A stretch of 64,000 bases of DNA, from assembly GCF_013363995.1 (NCBI RefSeq), contig NZ_JABWGO010000001.1, forward strand, positions 1,123,212 to 1,187,211, read 5' to 3'. The position numbers were made by a program, and so were the translations under genes. Below the pieces are notes generated by a model, which made no database searches, was not told the DNA's origin, and worked only from the letters and a program-made list of their open reading frames with translations. This DNA is from Nonomuraea rhodomycinica. GTDB taxonomy: Bacteria; Actinomycetota; Actinomycetes; Streptosporangiales; Streptosporangiaceae. Shown piece after piece: positions 25,655-34,129 of this stretch. The first letter of the stretch is position 1, and each line of letters starts with the position of its first letter.

Positions 25655-26794
25655 ATGACCGTCGAACGCCTGCTGCCCGACCAGGACGCCAGGGACCTCA
25701 TCGCCCTCACCCGGGAGATCGCCGACAAGGAGCTGGCCCGCCGGGCCGACGAGCACGAGCGGGCCGAGACCTACCCCGAAGGGCTGTTCGCCACGCTCGG
25801 CGCCGCCGGGCTGCTCGGACTGCCCTACCCGGAGGAGTACGGCGGCGGAGGGCAGCCGTACGAGGTGTACCTGCAGGTGATCGAGGAGCTGGCGGCCCGC
25901 TGGGCGGCCGTGGCCGTGGCCACCAGCGTGCACACGCTGGCCTGCTTCCCCCTGGCCACTCACGGGACGCCGGAGCAGCGGGAGCGGTGGCTGCCCGGCA
26001 TGCTGGCGGGCCGGCTCGTCGGCGGTTACAGCCTCTCGGAGCCGCAGGCCGGGTCCGACCCCGCCGCCCTGACGTGCCGGGCGGACCGGGCCGACGGCGG
26101 CTACCGCGTCACCGGCACCAAGGCGTGGATCACCCACGGCGGCAAGGCCGACGTCTATGCCCTGTTCGCCCGCACCGGCGAGGGGCGACGTGGCGTCTCC
26201 TGCTTCCTCGCGCCCGGCGCGGCCGATGGCCTCACCTTCGGCCGGCCCGAGGACAAGATGGGCCTGCACGCCGTCCCCACCACCAGCGCCCACTGGGACG
26301 GCGCGTTCCTGGCAGCCGACCGCCTGATCGGCGCGGAAGGGCAGGGCCTGCACATCGCCCTCAGCGCCCTGGACTCCGGACGGCTCGGCATCGCCGCCTG
26401 CGCCACCGGCCTGGCCCAGGCCGCGCTCGACGAGGCCGTCGCCTATGCCAAGGAGCGGGAGACGTTCGGCAAGAAGATCATCGACCATCAGGGGCTCGGC
26501 TTCCTGCTCGCCGACATGGCCGCGGGCGTGGACGCGGCCCGCGCGACGTACCTCGACGCCGCCCGCCGCCGCGACGCCGGCCTTCCGTACGGCAGGCAGG
26601 CGAGCGTCGCCAAGCTCGTGGCCACCGACACCGCCATGAAGGTCACCACGGACGCCGTGCAGGTGCTGGGCGGCTACGGATACACGCGGGACTTCCGCGT
26701 CGAGCGTTACATGCGCGAGGCGAAGATCATGCAGATCTTCGAGGGCACCAACCAGATCCAGCGCCTCGTCATCAGCAGGCACCTGGCCAAGTAG
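25655..26794 (+). CDS. acyl-CoA dehydrogenase
   Basis: 379 residues, the usual length. Signatures: SLSEPQAGSDPAAL (FAD/substrate loop), TKAWITHGG, and the C-terminal QVLGGYGYTRDFRVERYMRE with the catalytic base Glu363 in IFEGTNQIQR, the position used by short/medium-chain and isovaleryl enzymes. It oxidises acyl-CoA to 2-enoyl-CoA with FAD, passing electrons to ETF. It follows the indolepyruvate oxidoreductase by 47 bp (a duplicated spacer), so acyl-CoA made by that enzyme could be its substrate. I see no terminator in the 200 bp after it. Confidence 0.92.
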   Translation: MTVERLLPDQDARDLIALTREIADKELARRADEHERAETYPEGLFATLGAAGLLGLPYPEEYGGGGQPYEVYLQVIEELAARWAAVAVATSVHTLACFPLATHGTPEQRERWLPGMLAGRLVGGYSLSEPQAGSDPAALTCRADRADGGYRVTGTKAWITHGGKADVYALFARTGEGRRGVSCFLAPGAADGLTFGRPEDKMGLHAVPTTSAHWDGAFLAADRLIGAEGQGLHIALSALDSGRLGIAACATGLAQAALDEAVAYAKERETFGKKIIDHQGLGFLLADMAAGVDAARATYLDAARRRDAGLPYGRQASVAKLVATDTAMKVTTDAVQVLGGYGYTRDFRVERYMREAKIMQIFEGTNQIQRLVISRHLAK

Positions 26795-26992
26795 GTCCTC
26801 GCTCAGGTCGTCACCTGCGAGGAGCTCTCAGGCGGCGGAAAGGCCCGTCGACCCATCGGCGGGCCGCCAGCGGTCCTGGGCCGGTTGCGACAACGGTCGT
26901 GGACGTGGGCGGCCCGGGGCCGCGACATCGGGCGACGACCAGCATGTCGAGACGCTTGTTGCCGCTTGGCTGCCCGGTCCGGGTGAGCGGGA

Positions 26993-27600
26993 TCAACGCC
27001 ATCCTTGACGCACCCTGCCGAACACGATCAGCAGATACCCTCCCACCGCCCACGCGAGCAGTACGGCGATCGGCTGGGTCACGCCGGCGCCGTCGAAGTA
27101 CAGCACGCTGCGTCCGGCGGCCATGAACGCGTTCGGCGGGAGTAACGCGCAAACCAGGCCAAGCCCCGCGCCGATGATCGCGACGAGGTAGAGCATCGAC
27201 AACCCGGCTACCTGCCAGGAGCCGCCCGAAAGGATGTTCAACCCGGGGCCGAGCATGGTGAAGGCCGCGAGTCCGGCGACGATGGCCGTTACCGGGACGA
27301 GCAGAGCTCGCGCCGTCAGGGGAAGTGCTTCGGCTATGACGGCGACCGTGATGATGCCGACGATGCCCGGTATGAGCAGCGACCCGAGCAGTGTCCTTGG
27401 CCCTTCGCCGCCGGCGATGAAGGCGGTGAGGGCGGTTGGAACCTGCGCGAAGGGCAGCGACCACCTCTCGGTTCCGCACTGCCTGTTCGGCCGCGCCGAT
27501 GCTGGTGTAGGGCCGTATGCGAAAGGCCCCGTGCCGTCCGGTGGCCAGTCGTCTGCCGATGTCGTCGGCGGTGTGAGGTGGGCCGGCGATGCCGAAACAC
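26993..27600 (-). pseudogene. broken ABC-2/YhgE-like membrane protein gene
   Basis: Two frames on the minus strand join to make one protein. The first (about 27600 to 27445) reads FGIAGPPHTADDIGRRL...AVRNREVVAAL, the extracellular lead of YhgE/Pip or DUF3533-like proteins. The second (about 27470 to 26993) gives five hydrophobic helices (PRTLLGSLLIPGIVGIITV, VPVTAIVAGLAAFTMLG, GLSMLYLVAIIGAGLGLV, QPIAVLLAWAVGGYLLIVFG). A frameshift near 27450 separates them, and the 5' end with the first helix is missing. Probably an old drug or export permease; the family match is by pattern only. Confidence 0.55.
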
Positions 27601-27767
27601 CCTCCTCCTCCACCGCGCCCTCGCCATCGGGCAGGTCGGGGACCTCGCCGAGCCCTTGACCGGTACGCCCTGGGCCCGCAGCTGGTCGACGGCAGCCGAC
27701 AGATGCTTCGAAGACCATCGAGTGGCAAGCGCAGGTGAAGGGGTGCTTCGTCGACTCGTGTGTGTCC

Positions 27768-27823
27768 GGCAAGCCCAAGCCCGTCCCGGGCGACCAGCCG
27801 TCTCCCAGTTTTTCCGCCTCGAC
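27768..27823. repeat. dispersed 56-bp repeat, copy 1
   Basis: 48 of 56 bases match the copy at 43505-43560 on the same strand. It lies in degraded sequence upstream of the broken membrane protein gene. Read on the minus strand both copies give (E)AE-x-LGDGWSPGTGLG, on the plus strand PKPVPGDQPSPS. The 27600-28080 stretch otherwise shows no gene. Confidence 0.7.
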
Positions 27824-28084
27824 CTCCGTCCCTCAGGCATATCCTGCTCGGCCAGATTCCCCACGGACGCCTGATGAGCGACGGACAGCCTTGATGCGTA
27901 GCTTCTCCCGGCTCGGGACGGCTGGTCTTCGTGGTCGGCCCCCTCGGGTTCCTCCAAGGGTCACGCGTGTGTCCCCTGGGACACCGCCTCTCTCATCTTG
28001 AACGACCAGGACGAGATCCCCACGGGGGCGGCACCCGGCCGGCCGCACCGGGGCATCCGATCGGCGATGACCGGTGGCCACTGG

Positions 28085-28200
28085 GGTGGCTCGCGGCGCA
28101 CCGCGCCGTCTTCGGCGGCGTGGGTCAGCGTGCTGTGACGCAGTCGGTGCAGCGTCCACGGGTGCCCGCCCAGCAGGCGCGGCCGCAGCCGAGCGGTGGA
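28085..28200 (-). mobile_element. tyrosine recombinase scar
   Basis: On the minus strand the stretch ending near 28095 reads RPRLLGGHPWTLHRLRHST then LTHAAEDGA, which is the box II region (HxLRH) of actinobacterial phage-type integrases. Sequence on both sides is out of frame and unrecognisable, and no box with the nucleophilic Tyr follows. It is a dead fragment. Confidence 0.55.
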
Positions 28201-28264
28201 CGTCCGCCAGACAACGACCGTTCCTTAGGCTATTGTCTTATGACATTAGATGAATGGAGCAAGT

Positions 28265-28660
28265 GTGATCGAGTTCCATCTGGATGACAGGTCGGGCGTC
28301 TCGCCGTACCTGCAACTGGTCCAGCAGGTACGCCGAGCGCTGCGGCTGGGGCTGCTGCGTGAGGGGGATCGGCTTCCGACGGTCAGGGACGTGGTGGCCC
28401 AGGTGACGATCAATCCCAACACGGTGCTCAAGGCGTACCGGGAGCTGGAACACGCTGGGCTGGTCACCGCCCGTCCGGGCGCCGGGACGTTCGTGACGGC
28501 GACGCTGGCCGACGCCACGCTTACCGCCGCCTACGGCCCGCTGCGCCAGGACCTGCGGCGCTGGCTGGCCAAGGCCCGGCTGGCCGGGCTCGCCGACGAG
28601 GACATCGAAGCCCTGTTCATGACCACTTTTCAGAGCGCCACTCAGGAGGACATAGCGTGA
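28265..28660 (+). CDS. GntR-family regulator, YtrA subfamily
   Basis: 131 residues from GTG 28265, with GGAGC five bases upstream; the family usually begins MIEFHLD as here. A winged HTH (about 8-75: GVSPYLQLVQQVRRALRLG, INPNTVLKAYRELEHAGL) is followed by the short helical dimer tail (about 90-131) that defines YtrA. A palindrome-like CTTATGACATTAG (28237-28249) precedes the gene and is a likely autoregulatory operator. It overlaps the ABC ATPase start in GTGA, so it regulates its own transporter, as in ytr operons that respond to cell-wall agents. Confidence 0.9.
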   Translation: MIEFHLDDRSGVSPYLQLVQQVRRALRLGLLREGDRLPTVRDVVAQVTINPNTVLKAYRELEHAGLVTARPGAGTFVTATLADATLTAAYGPLRQDLRRWLAKARLAGLADEDIEALFMTTFQSATQEDIA

Positions 28661-29553
28661 CCCCGGTTCTGCGGGCCCGAGCTCTGGGCAAGATGTACAA
28701 GCAGCGCTGGGCGCTGACCGGCTGCACGCTGGACATCCCGGCCGGCCACGTGACCGGCCTGGTCGGCCCCAACGGCGCCGGTAAGTCGACGCTGCTGAAC
28801 CTGGCCGCCGGGATGCTGACACCCACGTCCGGCACGATCGAGGTGTGCGGCGGCCGCCCCGGCAGCGGCCCCGCCCAGTTGGCCAAGGTCGGCTTCGTCG
28901 CCCAGGACACCCCCACCTACCCCGGGCTAACCGTCGCCGACCACCTGCAGCTCGGCGCCCGGCTCAACCCGGGCTGGGACGACGCCCTGGCCCGGCACCG
29001 GATCAAGCGGCTCGCCCTCGACCCCGCCCGGCCGGCCGGGAAGCTGTCGGGCGGCCAGCGCGCCCAGCTCGCCCTGACCCTGGGCATCGCCAAACGCCCG
29101 GAGCTGCTGATGCTGGATGAACCGGTCGCCGCACTCGACCCGCTCGCCCGCCGAGAGTTTCTGCAGGACCTCATGGACGCCGTCGCCGAATACGGGCTCA
29201 GCGTCGTGCTCTCCTCCCACCTGATCGCCGACCTGGAACGCGTCTGCGATCACCTCATCGTGCTGGTCGGCTCGAAGGTTCAGGTGGCCGGAGAGGTCGA
29301 GGACCTGCTGGCCGTCCACCACCGGCTCAGCGGCCCGCGCCGCGACCTGTCCACCCTCCCCGCGAACCAGCACGTCATCTCCGCCAGTCACACCGACCGT
29401 CAGACGACCCTTCTCGTCCGCACCGACGACCCGATCCTGGATCCCGCCTGGAGCGTCGGCAGGCTCAGCCTGGAAGATCTCGTCCTGGCCTACCTGAGCA
29501 GGCCCGCCGAGCCCGGCCACGACCACCGTCCCGCCCGGGAGGTCGTTCGATGA
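28657..29553 (+). CDS. ABC transporter ATP-binding protein
   Basis: 298 residues. Walker A GPNGAGKST, Q-loop GFVAQDTPTY, signature LSGGQRAQLALTLG, Walker B LLMLDEPVAALDP and H-loop SSHL are intact. The C-terminal about 80 residues form the extra domain common in antibiotic/bacitracin-type ABC-2 ATPases. The GTG start overlaps the YtrA stop and the 3' end overlaps the permease start (ATGA), giving a three-gene operon. It energises the following permease. Confidence 0.93.
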   Translation: MTPVLRARALGKMYKQRWALTGCTLDIPAGHVTGLVGPNGAGKSTLLNLAAGMLTPTSGTIEVCGGRPGSGPAQLAKVGFVAQDTPTYPGLTVADHLQLGARLNPGWDDALARHRIKRLALDPARPAGKLSGGQRAQLALTLGIAKRPELLMLDEPVAALDPLARREFLQDLMDAVAEYGLSVVLSSHLIADLERVCDHLIVLVGSKVQVAGEVEDLLAVHHRLSGPRRDLSTLPANQHVISASHTDRQTTLLVRTDDPILDPAWSVGRLSLEDLVLAYLSRPAEPGHDHRPAREVVR

Positions 29554-30575
29554 TCTGGCTGACCTGGCGCCAGTTCCGTACCCAGGCCGCCACGGTGGCT
29601 GCCGCCCTCGTCGTCGTCGCCGCGATCCTGGCGATCACCGGCCCGCGCCTGGCCGTCCTCTCCTCCGCTGGGGCCAATCCATTCCTGACCCGCGTCAGCG
29701 CCGCCGACAGCGTGCTGTACTACGGCAGCACGGCGCTGGTCCACCTGCTGCCCGCCGCCATCGGCGTCTTCTGGGGCGCGCCGCTGGTCACGCGCGAACT
29801 GGAGTTGGGCACCCATCGGCTGGTGTGGAACCAGTCGATCACCCGTACCCGGTGGCTGGCCACCAAGCTCGGCATCGCCGGTCTGGCCGCCATGGCCGCG
29901 TCCGGGCTGCTCAGCCTCGCGGTCACCTGGTGGGCCGGCCCCATCGACGCCGCAGCCGGCGCGAGCGGAGGCGAGTCCTTCCCCGCGCTCATCTCACCGT
30001 TGATCTTCGGCGCACGCGGGATCGTCCCGATCGGCTACGCCGCCTTCGCCTTCATCCTCGGCGTCACCATCGGGCTCCTGGCGCGTCGGACCGTGGCCGC
30101 CATGGCCATCACCCTGGCCGTCTTCGCCGCCGTCCAGTTCGCCGTCCCGTTCGCGGTGCGCTCCCACATCATCCCCGCGGCCGAGCAAACGGTCACGATC
30201 GGCCGGACGAACGTCCAGTCCTTCAGGGCCAACAACTCCGGCCAACCGCAGGAACTGACCGTGGCCGGCCCTCCCGGCGCCTGGGTCCTGTCCAACGAGA
30301 CCATCGACTCCACCGGCCACGCCGTCGCCGTCCTGCCCGCATGGACGGCCGACTGCATGCCACCGCCACCAGGGCAGGCCCGCTCGCGGCCCAACGCGCC
30401 TGCCGCCCAGGCGTGTTTCGCCAAGTTCGCCGACCTCGGATACCGGCAACGGGTGACATACCAGCCCGCCGACCGCTTCTGGGTTCTGCAAGGGGTTGAG
30501 ACCACGCTCTTCCTCGCGCTGTCCGCCTTGCTGGCCAGGCTGTGCTTCTGGTGGACCCGCCACCGCCTGACCTGA
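29550..30575 (+). CDS. ABC-2 type transporter permease
   Basis: 341 residues, beginning MIWLTWRQFRTQ as is common in actinobacterial ABC-2 permeases. There are about six helices: near 13-33, 50-75, 105-130, 150-170, 180-200 and 315-333. A long extracellular loop (about 205-310) lies between the last two helices and could bind or release the cargo. ATGA overlap with the ATPase. The cargo is unknown; YtrA control points to an exporter or resistance pump. Confidence 0.88.
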   Translation: MIWLTWRQFRTQAATVAAALVVVAAILAITGPRLAVLSSAGANPFLTRVSAADSVLYYGSTALVHLLPAAIGVFWGAPLVTRELELGTHRLVWNQSITRTRWLATKLGIAGLAAMAASGLLSLAVTWWAGPIDAAAGASGGESFPALISPLIFGARGIVPIGYAAFAFILGVTIGLLARRTVAAMAITLAVFAAVQFAVPFAVRSHIIPAAEQTVTIGRTNVQSFRANNSGQPQELTVAGPPGAWVLSNETIDSTGHAVAVLPAWTADCMPPPPGQARSRPNAPAAQACFAKFADLGYRQRVTYQPADRFWVLQGVETTLFLALSALLARLCFWWTRHRLT

Positions 30576-30690
30576 CCGGCCGCTGCCGGCTCGCCCTCTT
30601 GCGACGGCCGTCGGCCCCATGGCCCACGCCAGTCGAAGCCCTCCCCTCGGCGGCCATCTCGCGCTGCCGGAAACAGAAACGGACATCTCC

Positions 30691-31881
30691 ATGAAGCGCA
30701 CGACCACTGTCACCGGGATCCTGATCCTCGCCCTGTCCGCCTGCACCGTACACGCCCCGGCAGGGACCGCGTCGTCCACCGGCCCGGTGACCAGCGCCGC
30801 GACCACGTCCAACAGCACACCGGAGCTGCCCGAACCGACCGGCCCCCATCCGGTCGGCACCGTCTCCCTGCACCTGCAGGACGCCTCTCGCCCCGACCCC
30901 TGGGTCTCAACGGCCAAGAACAGAGAGCTCATGGTCTCGCTGTGGTACCCGGCCAAGACGCCGAGCGGGCGGCGCGCGCCCTACATGACGGCCAAGGAGT
31001 CCGAGCTCATCCTGAAAGGAGCGGAGATCACCGGCGTCCCGTACGACGCGCTGAGCAGGACGCGCACCAACGCCTTCCTCGACGCCAAGCCGGCGGGACG
31101 CAAGCGCAGCCTGCCCCTGGTGGTGCTTTCACCCGGCTTCACCGAGCCCCGCAGCTCCCTCACCGCCCTGGCCGAGGACCTGGCCAGCAGAGGGTACGTC
31201 GTGGCCGGGATCGAGCACACCTATGAGAGCCTGGCCACCAGCTTTCCCGGCGGCCGGGTCGCCACCTGCGCCGCCTGCCAGGACGGCAAGGGCGAGGCGT
31301 TCTGGACCAAGCTCGGCCAGAGCCGGGCGGCCGACGTCTCCTTCGTCCTGGACGAGCTCACCGGCGCCCACCCCAAGTGGAGAGGCGCCTCCTTCATCGA
31401 CAAGGAGCGGATCGCGATGGCGGGCCAGTCCGCCGGAGGCGGGAGCACCATCACCGCCATGCTGAAAGACACCCGCATACACGCCGGGGTCGACATGGAC
31501 GGCACCACCCTCACCCCGATCCCCGACAGCGGGCTGTCCCACCCGTTCCTGTTCCTGGGCACCCAGGCCATGCACAGCCCGGGCGGCAAGGACACCACCT
31601 GGGAGCGCGACTGGGCGCACCTGACGGGATGGAAGCGCTGGCTCGTGGTGGCCGGAGCAGAACATGCCTCCTTCACCGACACCGCACTCTTGGTGGAACA
31701 ACTCGGCATCTACCGCAACCCCCACCTGACCGCGACCCGCGCGGTGGAGATCACCCGCGCCTACACCCGAGCCTTCTTCGAACAGCACCTGCGCAACAAG
31801 CCCCAGCCTTCCTTGAACAAGCCCTCGGCACGCTACCCCGAGGTCAAGCTCTGCTCGGTGAGAACGAAGAGCTGCTCATAG
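30691..31881 (+). CDS. lipoprotein alpha/beta hydrolase, PAF-acetylhydrolase-like
   Basis: 396 residues from ATG 30691. A lipoprotein signal (ILILALSAC, Cys18) anchors it outside the membrane. The catalytic domain contains LVVLSPGF (oxyanion region), the nucleophile Ser in MAGQSAGGG, a probable Asp in DMDGT and His in GAEHASF, matching the platelet-activating-factor acetylhydrolase family. It probably cleaves short acyl esters. It lies about 115 bp after the ABC permease on the same strand, so co-transcription is possible. The ribosome site is weak (GGACATCTCC), making the start less certain. Confidence 0.85.
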   Translation: MKRTTTVTGILILALSACTVHAPAGTASSTGPVTSAATTSNSTPELPEPTGPHPVGTVSLHLQDASRPDPWVSTAKNRELMVSLWYPAKTPSGRRAPYMTAKESELILKGAEITGVPYDALSRTRTNAFLDAKPAGRKRSLPLVVLSPGFTEPRSSLTALAEDLASRGYVVAGIEHTYESLATSFPGGRVATCAACQDGKGEAFWTKLGQSRAADVSFVLDELTGAHPKWRGASFIDKERIAMAGQSAGGGSTITAMLKDTRIHAGVDMDGTTLTPIPDSGLSHPFLFLGTQAMHSPGGKDTTWERDWAHLTGWKRWLVVAGAEHASFTDTALLVEQLGIYRNPHLTATRAVEITRAYTRAFFEQHLRNKPQPSLNKPSARYPEVKLCSVRTKSCS

Positions 31882-32079
31882 CCGCTTACCCGGCGTCGCC
31901 GCTGTCTCCATACCGGCATAGATCCGCTTCGTTCCCCGTCGACTCCCTGGCCCTTCGTCTGCCCCCGCCTTGGTCAGAACAGGCACGGTCAGAGCCGGCA
32001 GAACCCAGCCCAGGTGGCGTGCACGCCCGAGGCGCTCACCGCCGCTTCGATCCGCCCATGGACCTGGGGGGCACCTGCG

Positions 32080-32287
32080 GTAGTTGAATCCGGCCATCGA
32101 GCGGCACAGGACGTGTTCGCCGGCGTCCGGGGCGGCGACCGTGATCTCAGCGTGCGAGTCACCCCGGGTGCACAAAGGCGTGCGCCGCGGTACGCCAGGC
32201 TTGTGAGTGAGCGGCGCCCATGAACGCGTAGCCGGCCATGCCCACGCGAGGACCGGTTTTTCCGTCTTGGGTGACACTCGTCTTCAT
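32080..32287 (-). pseudogene. Gfo/Idh/MocA oxidoreductase remnant (N-terminal part)
   Basis: AGGAGG directly precedes ATG 32287. The frame reads GPRVGMAGYAFMGAAHSQAWRTA, the Rossmann start of a sugar-type NAD(P) oxidoreductase, and stops at 32159. In another frame HAEITVAAPDAGEHVLC and AGFNYRR follow (about 32155-32080), matching the later DAGKHVLCEKP and VGFNYRR blocks. Large deletions and frameshifts destroyed the gene. It sits directly after another oxidoreductase remnant, as in tandem sugar-catabolic gene pairs. Confidence 0.6.
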
Positions 32288-32295
32288 CCTCCTGC

Positions 32296-32655
32296 TCAAA
32301 CGGTGCGAGCCGGCGGATCGCACTCTGCCTCCAGCACGTCGGGGGCGGTGAAGGTTGTCCGGACCGGCACGAAGCTCCCTGTGTCGGCGGGGCCGTCATC
32401 GCCTCCACCACGTCGAGGACGTGCTGCGCCAGCTCGCGTGATGCGCGCGGTTCGGGCGCCGGCGCGCGACCGACCGCCACTGCGGATCGCCCGGCCAGGT
32501 CCAGGACGCCGAGGCCGCGGCCAGCGTCCGCTCCGGTGGCGGGGATGACCGTCCAGTTGTCGGCACTCTGCACGCGCACGTCACCGTCGAAGCTCGGGCG
32601 TGGCGAGTGTCGCCTCGGTGCCGGTGATCTCGACGAAGCCGCCGCGCCGCAGCGG
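32296..32655 (-). pseudogene. Gfo/Idh/MocA oxidoreductase remnant (C-terminal part)
   Basis: Minus-strand pieces in different frames read GFVEITGTEATLATPE, then FDGDVRVQSADNWTVIPATG, then GRGLGVLDLAGR and ELAQHVLDVVEAM, and finally FVPVRTTFTAPDVLEAE with a stop at 32296. This order matches the C-terminal domain of sugar dehydrogenase-like Gfo/Idh proteins. At least two frameshifts are needed. Its stop lies 9 bp before the second oxidoreductase remnant. Confidence 0.6.
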
Positions 32656-32672
32656 TGAGTCGAAGGGGTTCG

Positions 32673-33052
32673 CTGTTCGTCCTGGTCGGGCTCGAACTGC
32701 AACCGGCGGTGCGCGGCCTGACCAGGCTCGCCCTGACCGTGGCCCTGACCGCCGTCGCCCTGGTCGTCGCGGTGCTCGTCGCCGGGCGCTTCGTCTTCCT
32801 GTTCGCCGCGGCGTACACGATCCGGCTACTGGACCGCCGCCCGCAGCCACGACAGCTGCGTGTCAGCACCCGCGCCCGGGTGGTCAGCGGCGTGTCCGGG
32901 TTCCTTGCGCCTGGCGCACATCGCCCACAACCGCGCCACCGTGCTACGGCTGGGCGACGAACACCGCATCGACGACATCGTGCTGCGCCAAGATCCAAGC
33001 CACCCTCGACATCGAGGAGATCCGCCTGTCACGGCGGCCGATAAGCGAATGA
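32673..33052 (+). pseudogene. Na+/H+ antiporter (CPA1/NhaP type) C-terminal remnant
   Basis: The plus strand reads LFVLVGLELQPAVRGL, then VALTAVALVVAVLVAGRFVF and IRLLDRRP with RARVVSGVSGF, the late membrane helices of CPA1 antiporters. A deletion and frame changes then lead to LRLGDEHRIDDIVLR and IQATLDIEEIRLSR, the usual cytoplasmic tail, with a stop at 33050-33052. The first two-thirds of the gene is absent. Confidence 0.65.
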
Positions 33053-33176
33053 CGGAGCGCGTCAGCGGATCTTCGATCGCCCCTCCTGGCCGAAGGGGCT
33101 CGATGCCATTGTCGGAGGCGTCGTCCGCAGTAATCCGTTTGTGCATCACCACAGCCCGCTGTCAATATGAGGGCCC

Positions 33177-33752
33177 ATGCGTCACCCTCTTGACACGCTG
33201 GACTGGCCGATTTCCACCGAGCGGCTGCTGTTGCGCCGGGCCACCCCCGACGACGTGGACGCGACCTGGACCTTCCGGCAACTGCCGGAGACTCACGAAT
33301 GGGTCACGGCCGCCACAAAGACCTACGACGACTACCGTGAGCGTTTCCTCAGCGAGGAGCGGCTCGTAGACCTGCTCATCATCGAACTGGACGGCCGGGT
33401 GATCGGCGACCTGTCACTGAAGGTCCAGGACTGTTGGGCCCAGGAAGAGGTTGCTGACCAGGCGAAAGGCGTCCAAGGAGAGCTCGGGTGGACGCTCGAT
33501 CCCTCCTACGGCGGCAAGGGCTACGCCACCGAAGCGGTACGCGCCCTCATCGACATCTCCTTCAAACGTCTTGGCCTGCGCCGCCTGCACGCGGACTGCT
33601 TCTACGACAACGAACCCTCATGGCGGCTGATGGAGCGGGTCGGGATGCGCCGCGAACAGCACACGGTGAGAGACTCCCTCCACCGCACCAAGGGATGGCT
33701 CGACGGTCTCTCCTACGCGCTCCTGGCCGAGGAGTGGCCCGCTCACGAGTGA
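33177..33752 (+). CDS. GNAT-family N-acetyltransferase (RimJ/RimL-like)
   Basis: 191 residues. STERLLLRRATPDDVDATW is the usual start of RimL-like enzymes; LGWTLDPSYGGKGYATEAVRAL contains the acetyl-CoA pyrophosphate loop (GGKGYA), and LHADCFYDNEPSWRLMERVGMRRE is the conserved last block. It transfers acetyl from acetyl-CoA to an amine, possibly a protein N-terminus, a small molecule or an antibiotic. It stands alone among pseudogenes. The substrate is unknown. Confidence 0.88.
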   Translation: MRHPLDTLDWPISTERLLLRRATPDDVDATWTFRQLPETHEWVTAATKTYDDYRERFLSEERLVDLLIIELDGRVIGDLSLKVQDCWAQEEVADQAKGVQGELGWTLDPSYGGKGYATEAVRALIDISFKRLGLRRLHADCFYDNEPSWRLMERVGMRREQHTVRDSLHRTKGWLDGLSYALLAEEWPAHE

Positions 33753-33899
33753 TGACGGCGGAGACGCTTGGGAGCCCTCGCCGCGACGAAGATCACGCTG
33801 TCGCTCATACACGCGGCCGCTCTCCTGCCGCTCAGTGCGTCGGGTGCAGCGCGGTGAAGGACATCCGGCCCGCCCGTCGTCGTTGGCGTCCGGGGGGTG

Positions 33900-34090
33900 A
33901 GCCAACCCTAAGCGCGGGCGCAGGGAGGTCTTGGGAAGGCCGGTCTTGGCGGCGACGACGCCGAGGGAGTCGCCTTGGGCCTTGAGGAGCCAGGCGTACT
34001 CGATCTTGTCTTCGGGGTGGGCGACAGGGCGGCCGATCTGGCGGCCGGCGGCTTCGGCGACGGTGCGGGCGGGTGCCCGCACACCGACAC
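33900..34090 (-). mobile_element. recombinase-like HTH remnant
   Basis: On the minus strand AEAAGRQIGRPVAHPEDKIE followed by YAWLLKAQGDSLGVVAAKTG and LPKTSL resembles the C-terminal HTH of serine recombinases/resolvases (GRxxGRP then a helix-turn-helix). No catalytic domain is present upstream, and the frame decays after TSL. The flanks to 33753 and 34129 hold nothing else I can support. Confidence 0.4.
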
Positions 34091-34129
34091 GGCGCAGCAG
34101 ACTTCAGACGTGGATGAGCTGGATGTTGG

